Shown one piece after another: positions 1 through 8,365 of a stretch of DNA of 17,701 bases. Below the pieces are notes generated by a model. That model was not told the DNA's origin and searched no databases. It saw nothing but the letters and a program-made list of their open reading frames with translations. The stretch comes from an uncultured Alphaproteobacteria bacterium (GTDB lineage: Bacteria; Pseudomonadota; Alphaproteobacteria; CASFRQ01; SAAU01): assembly GCA_949296785.1 (NCBI GenBank), contig CASFRQ010000113.1, positions 1 through 17,701 of the forward strand, written 5' to 3'. The position numbers and the translations under genes are program-made. Numbering within the stretch: position 1 is the stretch's first letter; each line of letters opens with the position of its first letter.

Positions 1-70
1 GAAAAAATGATTTTTTATAAAATCCTTCCTCAGACCAAAAACGGTTTTCATAAAAACATTACCCAAACAT

Positions 71-100
71 AAAAAAAGGCCTGCTTAAAAGCAGACCTTT
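71..100 (-). terminator. Intrinsic terminator of the left prepilin gene
   Basis: Reading the minus strand, a stem is formed by AAAGG-x-CTGCTT at 75-86 and its complement AAGCAG-x-CCTTT at 89-100, interrupted by one mismatch, with a very short A/T loop. It is followed on the minus strand by seven T (71-77 as A on the plus strand). It begins 18 bases after the stop codon of the prepilin gene, the expected place for a rho-independent terminator. The structure was read by eye; no folding energy was computed. Confidence 0.85.
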
Positions 101-118
101 CTTTCACAACAGTCTAAA

Positions 119-655
119 CTATTTCAACATCAAAGACCAATCTGCAATCGGATCAGTGCTGCCACATGTAGTAATCGCCTCAGATTTTCCGGTCGGAGTT
201 GTTGTTGTCACGGTACTGTCCGCTGTAACCGCAGAAGCTGCCACATAAGCCCCGGTACCCCAATCAAGCCCCGCTATCCGACGGCAGGCATCCAACGGCA
301 ATTTCGTAAAGACAATGGCAAAACGATCGTTAATTTTAGTGGTACCAGTACCCCCTGAATTCTGCTCTACAACCTTCGCGCTTGCATCGGCGCCCAAAGA
401 ACCAAGATTGGCGTTCAAGTCTTCTAAAATCTTCATATTGTTGGCAATGGTACCAATATCGTCATAAACCCCGTTCGGAACAGCCGTACGAATATTCACC
501 GCCACCAACTGTAAATCATCAATCACACGGTTTACACGAACCCGTCCCATCGCCATGTTATACCCAGCCAAACCGCCGACGGACAAAACACCGATAATCG
601 CCAGCACGCCCAGCATTTCAATCATAGACCGACCTTTTTCTTGTGTATGCAACAT
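119..655 (-). CDS. PilS-like type IV prepilin
   Basis: Pilus subunit or minor pilin for the adjacent type IVb pilus. I place the start at the ATG at 653-655 (178 aa), because AAAGGA lies 8-9 bases upstream; an in-frame TTG at 671-673 would add six residues but overlaps that ribosome binding site. The leader is MLHTQEKG, followed by RSMIEML, so Gly is at -1 and Glu at +5 as in class III signal peptides, then a hydrophobic helix ending GGLAGYNMAM. Position +1 is Arg, which is unusual because most type IV pilins have Phe, Met or another hydrophobic residue there. The rest is a soluble head with two Cys, one near residue 123 (LDACRR) and one near residue 163 (TTCGST), consistent with the disulfide-closed D region of pilins. 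It lies downstream of pilR on the same strand, separated by 232 bases, so it may have its own promoter. It is paralogous to the partial prepilin at 17238-17701. Confidence 0.85.
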   Translation of the reverse strand: MLHTQEKGRSMIEMLGVLAIIGVLSVGGLAGYNMAMGRVRVNRVIDDLQLVAVNIRTAVPNGVYDDIGTIANNMKILEDLNANLGSLGADASAKVVEQNSGGTGTTKINDRFAIVFTKLPLDACRRIAGLDWGTGAYVAASAVTADSTVTTTTPTGKSEAITTCGSTDPIADWSLMLK

Positions 656-887
656 TTTTATTTTTCCTTTCAAAAAATTAAGCTTTCAGCCCAACAACAT
701 GCCCATATCTTTTTAGGCAAAACCTCTTTTTCTTAAAAAGAGGAAACTTTTATGCTTTTTTTTCAAAATACTCCTTTTCTCATAGTGAAGCAAGTTTTTT
801 TGAAAAAAACAACCTTTTTTTTAGTCATAAAATTATAACTTTTGACATATTAAAAAAAAACTTTTTTAATCTTGTTCATCCGGCCAC
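656..887 (-). promoter_or_regulatory. AT-rich hairpin-rich leader upstream of the prepilin gene
   Basis: This gap between pilR and the prepilin holds no gene. It contains a perfect 9-bp hairpin at 723-743 (CCTCTTTTT / AAAAAGAGG, 3-base loop), followed on the minus strand by only four T. There is also an A/T-only hairpin at 850-871 and a GTTTTTT/AAAAAAC hairpin at 794-810. On the minus strand a perfect TATAAT occurs at 832-837, but with no convincing -35; a weaker pair, TTGCTT at 788-793 and TATTTT at 765-770, has a 17-base spacer. Either could drive the prepilin alone. The 723-743 hairpin could end pilR transcripts or cap a prepilin mRNA. Confidence 0.35.
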
Positions 888-2024
888 TTACCCGCCCATC
901 GTTTTGGTCAGCTGATCCTGCATGTCAAAGGTCCCTAAAACAACCCAGGCAATCACACCGGAAACCCCTAAAATAGCCACGGTATTTAAAATTTCCGCCC
1001 TGGAACCGATGGATTGAATACTGTCTTCCAGCCAACTGTTCGCTAATTGATCCAATGCCGCCTGGAAATTATCCAATTCAGCATAAATCCGCAAGTCTCC
1101 TATAATTTCCTTATCCGGAAAATTCAACCCTGTCTTATACAAGGCATCCCCCAAATTGTCACCGTTATTGATAAACACCAATGCTTTTTCAATCCGATAT
1201 AAAAGATAAGGAGAAGCATTATCCCTTAAAGATCTCAACGCCCGCGACACCGGCGTGCCGGCTTTCACCAAGGAGGATAAAGCCAAAAGCCAACTCACCC
1301 CCACGAAAATCCTATAAATGGAATAAGGAGGATAATTATCCATAAAGGCCCTTGCTTTTCCTTTCCAACGAGACAAAGTAAAGCCAATAATCAGAAAGAC
1401 AATCGGTAAAAACAAAAACATTCCGGTCTGATGGGCTTGAACCCAGTCGGACAAATCAATCAAAGTTCTTGCCTGACCGCGCCAAACCAGTCCGGGCGCC
1501 GCGTTTGCCATCGGCGGCACCATGTATTTTCCGACAGCCCAAATAATCACAACGGTTAAAAACATCAAGAACATAGGATACGCCAACGCCCCGACAACCG
1601 GTGCCTTCATTCTGGCGATACCTTCCGTTACATGAATCAGGTTGTCCAGAGCAATATCCAATTGCGCCACATCGCCGACGGATAACATCAGCAATTCAGA
1701 AGCGGGAGCCCATCCCTTCAACGCCACCGCGAACGTATCACCGTTTTGCAAAGAACGCGCCCATTGCGCAATCGCGATAGCCAAAGGTTCATTGGCCTTT
1801 TTTCCGCCGTCAGAAGCAATATCATAAAGCCGTTCCAAAGAATCCATCATAGAGAATCTGTTTTTTAACAAAGAAGAAAGTTTCCGGTAAATTTTCAAAC
1901 GGCCTTTACCGTCCATACGCACCAAAGCCAAAGCATACAAACGCTCCACTTTTCCTAAAGACTGCATTGCCTTAATTAAAGCCGGATTTTTAACTTTTCC
2001 TAAATCTTTTTTCTTCTCAGCCAT
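888..2024 (-). CDS. pilR: Type IVb pilus inner-membrane platform protein, PilR (GspF/T2SSF family)
   Basis: Polytopic inner-membrane protein that couples the PilQ ATPase to pilin assembly. The 378-aa length is close to R64 PilR (about 370 aa), and the family is characterised by two T2SSF repeats. Visible hydrophobic segments lie at about residues 145-168 (LMFLTVVIIWAVG), 200-217 (FLFLPIVFLIIGF) and 348-366 (ILGVSGVIAWVVLG). The two cytoplasmic helical halves lie at about 60-140 and 235-345, and contain the Gly-Asp/Leu-rich pattern typical of GspF (for example NNGDNLGDAL near 288). ATG start at 2022-2024, with GAG and AAGG within 13 bases upstream. It starts 26 bases after the pilQ stop, so it is probably co-transcribed. 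The family is certain; the symbol rests on gene order. Confidence 0.88.
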   Translation of the reverse strand: MAEKKKDLGKVKNPALIKAMQSLGKVERLYALALVRMDGKGRLKIYRKLSSLLKNRFSMMDSLERLYDIASDGGKKANEPLAIAIAQWARSLQNGDTFAVALKGWAPASELLMLSVGDVAQLDIALDNLIHVTEGIARMKAPVVGALAYPMFLMFLTVVIIWAVGKYMVPPMANAAPGLVWRGQARTLIDLSDWVQAHQTGMFLFLPIVFLIIGFTLSRWKGKARAFMDNYPPYSIYRIFVGVSWLLALSSLVKAGTPVSRALRSLRDNASPYLLYRIEKALVFINNGDNLGDALYKTGLNFPDKEIIGDLRIYAELDNFQAALDQLANSWLEDSIQSIGSRAEILNTVAILGVSGVIAWVVLGTFDMQDQLTKTMGG

Positions 2025-2050
2025 CTCTTTTTACCTTGTCTTTCCTGGTG

Positions 2051-3766
2051 TTAATAAACCGGACGCTCGTCCAAACGACCGCACCAACGTTCAACCTCTT
2101 CAATATCTACTATGCCCTTCAGCATTCGCTCCAAAGCGCAGTCCTTCATCGTCCGGCCGCCCAAATCCCCTGTCCAATAGTCAATCGCCTTCTTGTTTTC
2201 CCCTTTTCCCATCAGGTTTAAGAACATCGCATCCGGAACCAAAAGTTCCCCGATGGAAGTTCTGCCCTTTACACCTCTGAAATCACAGTGGGGACAACCC
2301 GGCCCTCTTAAAAAACTCTGTTCCATTCCGAAGTCGCCCAAAGCGCGGCGCAACCTCTTAATAACAGGATTGCCAGGCTGTTGCGTAGCCGGTACCCGAC
2401 AATACGGACACACGCGTCTGAACAAACGTTGAGCTAATAAGCCTTTGATTAATTCCGGGTCAATTAATTTAAAGTTTTCAACCCCCATGTCCCTCAAGCG
2501 TAACAAAGTTGCCGGCGCGCTGTTTGCATGCAGAGTCGTCCACACGCCATGGCCGGACAAAGCGCCTTTAAACGCCAACTGCGCGGCAGAAAGAGTACGA
2601 ATCTCACCAATCATCAGCATATCCGGGTCAGAACGCAACGAAGCAGCCAAAGCTTTCGTAAACTCTCTATCCTTCAACTCTTCCGTCGGCGCATTAGTCA
2701 CCGGCATCTGGCGAGCGCCGGGAATCGGATATTCCGGAGGGTCTTCCACGGTAATAAGATTGATTTCATAATTTCTTTCCCGAAGCATGGAGATCATATT
2801 TCTTTGTAAAGTCGTTGATTTTCCTGACCCCGTCGGCCCCGACACGATAACAATCCCGGTCGGAACGGCGCGTAAACGCTCAAAAATCTCTGCCTCTTTT
2901 TCCGTATACCCTAAGGACATGACATCGCCGGATTTACTCGGATCGTCATCCGCATACAATAAACGCAAAACCACATATCTGGATCCGAAAGCAATCGGGT
3001 TGAACTGAAGACGAATACCCAACACATTCTGTGGCAACATCAATTTGCCGTGGGAGCCCCTCAAAGGCGTTTTTCCCAATTTTTGCGCCGCCTGATATTC
3101 ATTTTGGGAATAGTTGGCATCCGAAATATCAGATGAAGCGAAAATCGCGCGAACAAACGATTCGCCCCACGCTTTATCGTATTCCATTTCCGTCTGCATC
3201 AGCCCGTTCACCCGGAACATAACAGCCGTTTGATCCGCCACGACAATATGAATATCTGACACTTTCTTGGAAGAAGCCTTCGCCACCAAAGCGACAAACT
3301 CCTTCTGCATCTTAACTTGATCTTGATTAACGCCAACGCCAAAAACATCACCCTTTGACGAGTTTTTAACATACTCGTAAATCTGGTTGATGACGGACAT
3401 CGGCACATATTCAGGCGCTTCAACCTGAAACTGCCTTTTACGGGCCAGAACCTCAAAGTTCAAAACGCGACCGTCAAACTTATAAGACTCACAAACAAAA
3501 AAGCGTCCGTTTGTAAACAAAGCTACTAAATTCTGCATTTCGGCTTTAACAGGAAGTTCTCCGTTCGGAGCCGTCACGCATTCAATACCATTGTCAAACA
3601 AAGACGCAATAAAACTCGGCGTATAAAGATAGGAAGCCTTCGCCTCCCCTTCATTAGAAGAATCAGAAGAGAAAAAAGCCGATCTTACGGCAGAAGAAGA
3701 ACCAGACCCTTTTTTAGAAGAGTCTGATCCTCCTTGTTTCGGCTGTTTAGGAAAGCCTTCTACCAT
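2051..3766 (-). CDS. pilQ: Type IVb pilus assembly ATPase, PilQ (GspE/PilB family)
   Basis: Cytoplasmic hexameric ATPase that powers pilin polymerisation. At 571 aa it has a Walker A box GPTGSGKST at residues 310-318, an Asp box (ITVEDPPEYP) near 340-350, a Walker B region ending in GEIR with Glu388, and a His box (GVWTTLHAN) near 405-415. Two CxxC pairs, C453/C456 and C491/C494, make the zinc-binding tetracysteine element seen in assembly ATPases of the GspE group. The first 50 residues are a Ser/Gly/Lys-rich low-complexity tail ahead of the N-terminal domain. Start ATG at 3764-3766 with AGAGGA six bases upstream. It follows pilP by 44 bases and precedes pilR. The CxxC pairs favour an assembly ATPase over a PilT retraction ATPase. 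Confidence 0.92.
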   Translation of the reverse strand: MVEGFPKQPKQGGSDSSKKGSGSSSAVRSAFFSSDSSNEGEAKASYLYTPSFIASLFDNGIECVTAPNGELPVKAEMQNLVALFTNGRFFVCESYKFDGRVLNFEVLARKRQFQVEAPEYVPMSVINQIYEYVKNSSKGDVFGVGVNQDQVKMQKEFVALVAKASSKKVSDIHIVVADQTAVMFRVNGLMQTEMEYDKAWGESFVRAIFASSDISDANYSQNEYQAAQKLGKTPLRGSHGKLMLPQNVLGIRLQFNPIAFGSRYVVLRLLYADDDPSKSGDVMSLGYTEKEAEIFERLRAVPTGIVIVSGPTGSGKSTTLQRNMISMLRERNYEINLITVEDPPEYPIPGARQMPVTNAPTEELKDREFTKALAASLRSDPDMLMIGEIRTLSAAQLAFKGALSGHGVWTTLHANSAPATLLRLRDMGVENFKLIDPELIKGLLAQRLFRRVCPYCRVPATQQPGNPVIKRLRRALGDFGMEQSFLRGPGCPHCDFRGVKGRTSIGELLVPDAMFLNLMGKGENKKAIDYWTGDLGGRTMKDCALERMLKGIVDIEEVERWCGRLDERPVY

Positions 3767-3804
3767 TATTTCCTCTTTTCTATTCCAAAAGGGTTAATCC
3801 GCTT

Positions 3805-3820
3805 TTTCCCTTAAGGGAAA
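3805..3820 (-). repeat. Perfect 16-bp palindrome over the pilP stop codon
   Basis: TTTCCCTTAAGGGAAA is a perfect palindrome whose centre contains the pilP stop codon (TAA, 3811-3813 on the minus strand). In RNA it would form a 6-bp stem with a 4-base loop. It is not followed by a T run on the minus strand, so it is not an intrinsic terminator. It could slow ribosomes at the pilP stop or set the relative output of pilP and pilQ; this role is a guess. Confidence 0.5.
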
Positions 3821-5334
3821 GAAATTGCGCGCGGCCCCTTCATTCCCATAGGTGCAAATTGAGGATTTGCCGACACGGAGGCCTGATTAGTATTCTTAGC
3901 ATTTCCTCCGCTAGGCTCAGAAAAATCTTCCCCTTCCGGCAAGAAAATTCCGACACCTAAAGTTTCCTGTACGCCATCCATCTCAACAATCACATTGTCT
4001 TTGGAAATAGATTTGACCGTATGTCCCGTCAAAAGCTTGGATCCTTTTTTCACCAGGAAAGAAGGCCCTTCCTCATTCAAAGAAGTCAAACGGGCGGTTA
4101 AAGAATCTCCAGTCCCCTTGATTTCCGTCACGCGATAGAAACGCGCCACTTTCGGCGGTTCTTTTTTCTGGGGTTCCGCCTGAGGTGTTCCGGGCATTCC
4201 CGGCATTGCTCCCTGCTGCACAATCAAACCGTTTGGACCCTGAATGACAGTGACGCCGGCCTGAGCCATCATCTCTTTCATCTGACGTTCTTCCTCTTCT
4301 TCCTGAGCTTTTCTCCGGGCCTCTTCTTCTTCACGACGTTTTTTCTCTTCCTCTTCCTGCTTGCGACGACGTTCTTCCTCCAAACGACGGGCCTGAGCTT
4401 CCCGACGAAGTTCTTCTTTTCTTAAAGCAGCCTCTTCAATCTGTTTATTCATCAATTCCAGTTGCTTTTCTTTCTCAAGAATTGCCTGACGATTCATTTC
4501 CTGATCTTGCAGCCATTTCACGCGCTCTCTGACAACACTCTCACGCTTTTCTATCTCCTCAAGGCGCGCCTGACGATAAGAAGCCTTTAAAGTTTCCAAA
4601 TCGGAAGCCAATTGTTGCTGTTCCATCTGAAGTTTTAACAAAACATTGTGCCTCTCCACATCAGCCATCTGTTGGAAAACATCCTGAGGAATCCGCCCCA
4701 AAAGTTTTTCGGAAGGAGTGGCCGTTTCAGGAACATCCGTATCTATCGGTTTAAGATTCAATTCTTCCAGAGACGGCATTTGCAAAGGCATGTCTGTTGT
4801 TTTCGCCAACGTTGGCTCATTGACCTCAGCAGTCTCCTGCGAAAAAGAAGCGGAGGTTTCAAACACATTATCCAGCCCATTCTGTCCGGCTTCAGCAGAA
4901 GATTCCTCGGAAGAGATAACCGTATCTTCGGTGAGCTCTTCATTTACCGTATCCACAAAAGAATTATCCCACTGCCCCATCATGTCCATATCAGTCGCAT
5001 CTTCAACGGGAGCGCTTTCCTCTGAAGAAACGACTTCATCAGAAACAGACTGAGGAACAACCTCCTCCCCAACCCCCTCTGACTCTGAAGTGGAAGAAGA
5101 ATCCTGTTGAACGACAGCAGCCTCTTCTTGGACGGCGACAGCCGACTCTTCGGGAACCTGAGCCGAAACAACCGGTTCGGTCGCAGGGACCGGAGCTTCC
5201 TCCTGCACGCCGAGAAGATCAAAAGACATCCCCGGATCCGGCTGGTTTTCAACTTGCGCTTTGGCCATATGGGCAAACAGAGCCGTCAAAGCCATGACAG
5301 AAACAATTCGTGTGGATACTTGCTTATTTTTCAT
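3811..5334 (-). CDS. pilP: Enlarged PilP-like periplasmic pilus assembly protein
   Basis: Predicted periplasmic protein linking the secretin to inner-membrane components. I choose the ATG at 5332-5334 (507 aa) because GAGGGA sits 8 bases upstream; it overlaps the end of pilO by 11 bases, suggesting translational coupling. A signal peptide is visible at residues 1-27 (VSVMALTALFAHMAKA then Q). Residues about 30-200 are acidic and Ser/Glu/Val-rich. About 225-355 is a long charged coiled coil with Glu/Arg/Lys runs. About 395-465 resembles the R64 PilP C-terminal domain (ARFYRVTEIKG, then DSLTARLTSLNEEG and a KKGSKLLTGHTV segment). R64 PilP is only about 150 aa, so this protein is more than three times larger, the extra length lying before the conserved domain. 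The assignment rests on that domain and on gene order between pilO and pilQ. Confidence 0.75.
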   Translation of the reverse strand: MKNKQVSTRIVSVMALTALFAHMAKAQVENQPDPGMSFDLLGVQEEAPVPATEPVVSAQVPEESAVAVQEEAAVVQQDSSSTSESEGVGEEVVPQSVSDEVVSSEESAPVEDATDMDMMGQWDNSFVDTVNEELTEDTVISSEESSAEAGQNGLDNVFETSASFSQETAEVNEPTLAKTTDMPLQMPSLEELNLKPIDTDVPETATPSEKLLGRIPQDVFQQMADVERHNVLLKLQMEQQQLASDLETLKASYRQARLEEIEKRESVVRERVKWLQDQEMNRQAILEKEKQLELMNKQIEEAALRKEELRREAQARRLEEERRRKQEEEEKKRREEEEARRKAQEEEEERQMKEMMAQAGVTVIQGPNGLIVQQGAMPGMPGTPQAEPQKKEPPKVARFYRVTEIKGTGDSLTARLTSLNEEGPSFLVKKGSKLLTGHTVKSISKDNVIVEMDGVQETLGVGIFLPEGEDFSEPSGGNAKNTNQASVSANPQFAPMGMKGPRAISFP

Positions 5335-6673
5335 AGATACGTCCCTCATACTTCCATTTTTTATCTGTTGATTTTTGTGACGAGTTATATTCAATCTTCG
5401 TTAAATCCAATCCGGAAAACTTCTCAAAAAAGGGCAAAGATTCCGTCGGCGTGTATTCAGAGTCAAAAGAAAAGACAATAAACTTAATGACTTCCTTTTT
5501 TCTCCCTTCCAAAGTCAGGCTTTGTTCTGTTAAACGAATCGGATTATTAATCGCCTGAGAAATATCTACCAGGTTTTCCCTCAGATCTTTCATGGACAAA
5601 GACGGATCGGAAGTATACTTTCTCAAGCCTTCCAACTTATAAACGCCTTCCGCTTTCTCCCCGGCATCATCAATTGTCAATTCCACATTTTGAATTTCAT
5701 ACTCTTTAAAAGCACTGCGCAGCCAGGCAATTCTTCCGCCTGGGTTCCAAGAATTAACCCACTCAATTTTAATATCTTGCTGTGTACAAGTCACCTTATC
5801 AAGAGCCCATCCCGGCACCGTTAAGACATTCAGCTGTTTAACCACATCTTCGCACCTTCTTGCAAAATCAGGCACATGGACAATTTCTTCCCAAGGTTTC
5901 GGGACAACAACCTCCGGAACAACCTGAGCAACCGGCGCAACCACCTGTTTTTCCTGTTGTTTCTTTATATCCGAATCGCTCCAGAAAGACATAAAAACCT
6001 GAACAACCAAGAAAATAAGAAGCACAAGGCCGACCACCATTCCGATCAAGACTTTTGTGTTCTTCGCCGAATTCAAGCGCACCAATCTGACTTGGCTGGA
6101 CCGTTTTAAAATCTCAGCCAAGGGGATTTCCTGCGTTCCTTCAATTCCCCACTCGGAAGGAGCAATTTTACGACCCCAGTCAGGCACCGCCATCATGGCA
6201 TAGAAAGCTCTTTGTGCATCTTCTTCATTCAGATATAAGACATCTTCCTCGGACAAAATAACATCATTACGGATGGCAATAAACCACCAACCTTCTTTGA
6301 CCCGGAAAACACCAACCAAGGAGGGTCTGTCCGAAAAAGCATCCGCAATAGAAATCGCCACGGCAATCTGGCCTTCCCGATGACCTTCGGAAGATTTAGC
6401 CAAACCATACTGATATGTTCCGGACTGACGAATACAGTAAAGGTCAGAGCCCTCTTCACCGGCGGCCGTTTCTCTGATTTCAGCAAGAGGATTGTCAGGA
6501 TCCTGCAAAGGCTGCCAAAACAGACTGACGGCATAAACAATTCCGTTAACTGTAATCGTAGAACCCGTCGGAACTTGCCCTTCTTCGGCCGGAGGGGCTT
6601 CCATATCCGTCAGCCCCGTCGGTCCGTTCTCAGAAGCAGAATCCAACATTTCGTTTTTATCTTCTTCAGCCAT
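5324..6673 (-). CDS. pilO: Type IVb pilin accessory protein, PilO
   Basis: Bitopic inner-membrane protein of the pilus assembly platform. Its 449 aa are close to R64 PilO (about 430 aa). The N-terminal cytoplasmic part (about 35-200) has features of the pilin accessory PilO family: a Gln-Tyr-Gly-Leu segment near 88, a region beginning GVFRVKEGWWF near 120, and a following acidic stretch (ILSEEDVLYL). One transmembrane helix is visible at about 206-228 (VVGLVLLIFLVVQVF), followed by a short Pro/Val-rich linker and a periplasmic domain of about 190 residues. The start is ATG at 6671-6673 with AAGG close upstream. It is 15 bases downstream of pilN and overlaps pilP. The R64-type PilO is not homologous to the PilO of type IVa pili. 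Confidence 0.85.
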   Translation of the reverse strand: MAEEDKNEMLDSASENGPTGLTDMEAPPAEEGQVPTGSTITVNGIVYAVSLFWQPLQDPDNPLAEIRETAAGEEGSDLYCIRQSGTYQYGLAKSSEGHREGQIAVAISIADAFSDRPSLVGVFRVKEGWWFIAIRNDVILSEEDVLYLNEEDAQRAFYAMMAVPDWGRKIAPSEWGIEGTQEIPLAEILKRSSQVRLVRLNSAKNTKVLIGMVVGLVLLIFLVVQVFMSFWSDSDIKKQQEKQVVAPVAQVVPEVVVPKPWEEIVHVPDFARRCEDVVKQLNVLTVPGWALDKVTCTQQDIKIEWVNSWNPGGRIAWLRSAFKEYEIQNVELTIDDAGEKAEGVYKLEGLRKYTSDPSLSMKDLRENLVDISQAINNPIRLTEQSLTLEGRKKEVIKFIVFSFDSEYTPTESLPFFEKFSGLDLTKIEYNSSQKSTDKKWKYEGRIYEK

Positions 6674-6688
6674 TTACCTTAGCTCTCC

Positions 6689-8365
6689 TTAATAAGAGGT
6701 TGAAGTCATCCTGCTTTCCGGAGAAAGAGGAGATTCCAAAACTTCGGGCGTCAGCAAAACAACCAGAACACTTCTTGAGTTCGTGCTATAAGCCCGCCCG
6801 CCGAGCAAGGACATCTTCGGCTGTCCGATGCCAGCAGTGTCCACAGAGTTTTGAAGCTGTTCAAACCCTGTCAAAATCAAAGTAGAACCTGATCTCATCG
6901 CGATTTCCTGAACAAAGCCGCGAGTCTGCATTTTTGGCAACTGAACAACAGATGTCGTGTTTTCGTTATCTGATCCCTCTTCAGTCGCACCACCGTCCTC
7001 TTCGGAGGTCGTTCCCGTGCCGGATTGAGCACCCCCTTCAGGGAAAGTTTCCAAAGAAATCAAATCCGTCAAAGTCATCGTGAACAGAATAATCAACCGA
7101 CCATGATCCAAAATCCTGGGCAGGATTTCCATTGTGAAACCATAGTTCAAAGTATCCGTAGACAACTCCAACGAAGTAGACACATCAGAACCCGAACCTG
7201 TCGTTTCAACCCGAGTTTCAGACACATAGTTTTCACTCGTTGCCACCTGGACAGGTGCTACTTTGTTATTCAATGTCGTCACACTGGTACTCGTCACCAA
7301 AGAAGTTTTCCCCTGCATAGACAAGGCCTGAATAATTCCGGTCGTTCCGTCAAATTTAGAATTTTGATTCACAAGAGCCATTGAAATTAAACCGGCACTT
7401 CCCGCTGGATCAATAGAATACGGACTAATGAGAGAGGCGTCCAGAGAAGCGTTTTTAAAGATCGGTTTTAAATCCAACCCGTATTGATCGTCATTATTCA
7501 ATGTAACCTGCAAAATCTGAACGGAAATAGCCACCTGACGGGACATTTTCTCATTTAAGTCACGCACATACTGCGCTACCTTACGAATCGTAAACGGCGG
7601 AGCCGTCACCGTTACCGTTCCGGTTACGGGACTGGTACTAATAGATCCTCCTTCACTGACTAATTGATTTAAACCGGACTCTATACTGGACCATAAAGAG
7701 AGGTTAGCACTGGAACTTAAAGTACTTGTCGCAGCTCCCTGACCGCCCTGACTGGTGGAAGCGCCTTGCAAAGACGCACTCAATGTTGTATCAACAGGCA
7801 ACGCATACAACGTAAAGACTCGTGTTTCCATAGAATAAAAAGAAATCGTCCCGTTTTTATATCGCCACCAGACACCGTATTTAGTAGCAATCTGATCCAA
7901 AAGACCGCTCAATTTTCCAACATATTCAAAGGAGACAGCTTCTTTTTGTTTCCCCTCGCTGGAGGCTTGTGCACCACCACCCGCCTGAGAGGTAGACTTA
8001 ATCTCCTCCAAACGAACGGGCAAACCGGTTAACAAAGTAATTTGATTCGCCATTCCGGACAAATCCAACTGATCAGATAAAACAAGCGTAATGCCGTTCG
8101 GAGTTTCCAACCAAGCCGGTAAAGGATCCCCTTGCGTCATTTTAACACTGGTTTCGCCCAACCAAATATCATCCTTCGTCGTAACAGTATCTAAATCCAA
8201 AGGAGTTTGGGGAATCGGAGCCCGTTCCAAATAGGAACTTGTCCGATCCAGAGTCGTTTCTATTTCATCCGATGTCCTTTCGGCATACTTTGTACAAGCC
8301 GAAACAAACAACATTCCCGCCATAACGGCGAAAGACATTCTTTTTGCGTATCTACTAGTCCGCAT
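6689..8365 (-). CDS. pilN: Type IVb pilus secretin lipoprotein, PilN
   Basis: Outer-membrane secretin channel through which the pilus passes. Two in-frame ATGs stand six bases apart; GGGAGG directly abuts the first and is six bases from the second, so I take the second (8363-8365, 558 aa). A lipobox FVSAC puts the lipidated Cys at residue 24. An N-terminal secretin domain covers about 80-270, and the secretin core covers about 275-550, including QVAISVQILQVTL and a final TRGFVQEIAMRSGSTLILTG region. Length matches R64 PilN (about 560 aa). An acidic Gly/Thr/Glu insertion at about 443-469 (TSEEDGGATEEGSDNE) interrupts the beta domain and probably forms a loop. It overlaps the upstream pilL-like gene by 11 bases. 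Confidence 0.92.
   Translation of the reverse strand: MRTSRYAKRMSFAVMAGMLFVSACTKYAERTSDEIETTLDRTSSYLERAPIPQTPLDLDTVTTKDDIWLGETSVKMTQGDPLPAWLETPNGITLVLSDQLDLSGMANQITLLTGLPVRLEEIKSTSQAGGGAQASSEGKQKEAVSFEYVGKLSGLLDQIATKYGVWWRYKNGTISFYSMETRVFTLYALPVDTTLSASLQGASTSQGGQGAATSTLSSSANLSLWSSIESGLNQLVSEGGSISTSPVTGTVTVTAPPFTIRKVAQYVRDLNEKMSRQVAISVQILQVTLNNDDQYGLDLKPIFKNASLDASLISPYSIDPAGSAGLISMALVNQNSKFDGTTGIIQALSMQGKTSLVTSTSVTTLNNKVAPVQVATSENYVSETRVETTGSGSDVSTSLELSTDTLNYGFTMEILPRILDHGRLIILFTMTLTDLISLETFPEGGAQSGTGTTSEEDGGATEEGSDNENTTSVVQLPKMQTRGFVQEIAMRSGSTLILTGFEQLQNSVDTAGIGQPKMSLLGGRAYSTNSRSVLVVLLTPEVLESPLSPESRMTSTSY

Noticed and set aside
842..870. Plus-strand TTGACA at 842-847 with TTTAAT 17 bases on, as a promoter
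   Set aside because: No plus-strand gene follows; it would read into the antisense of pilR, and such matches are expected by chance in this very AT-rich gap.
2051..3766. pilQ as a PilT-type retraction ATPase
   Set aside because: Two CxxC pairs, the 571-aa length and the position directly before pilR fit an assembly ATPase of the R64 PilQ/GspE group.
4648..5053. Plus-strand open frames over pilP
   Set aside because: They are antisense to the acidic and coiled-coil parts of pilP, whose skewed codons keep the opposite strand open; no ribosome binding site or recognisable protein.
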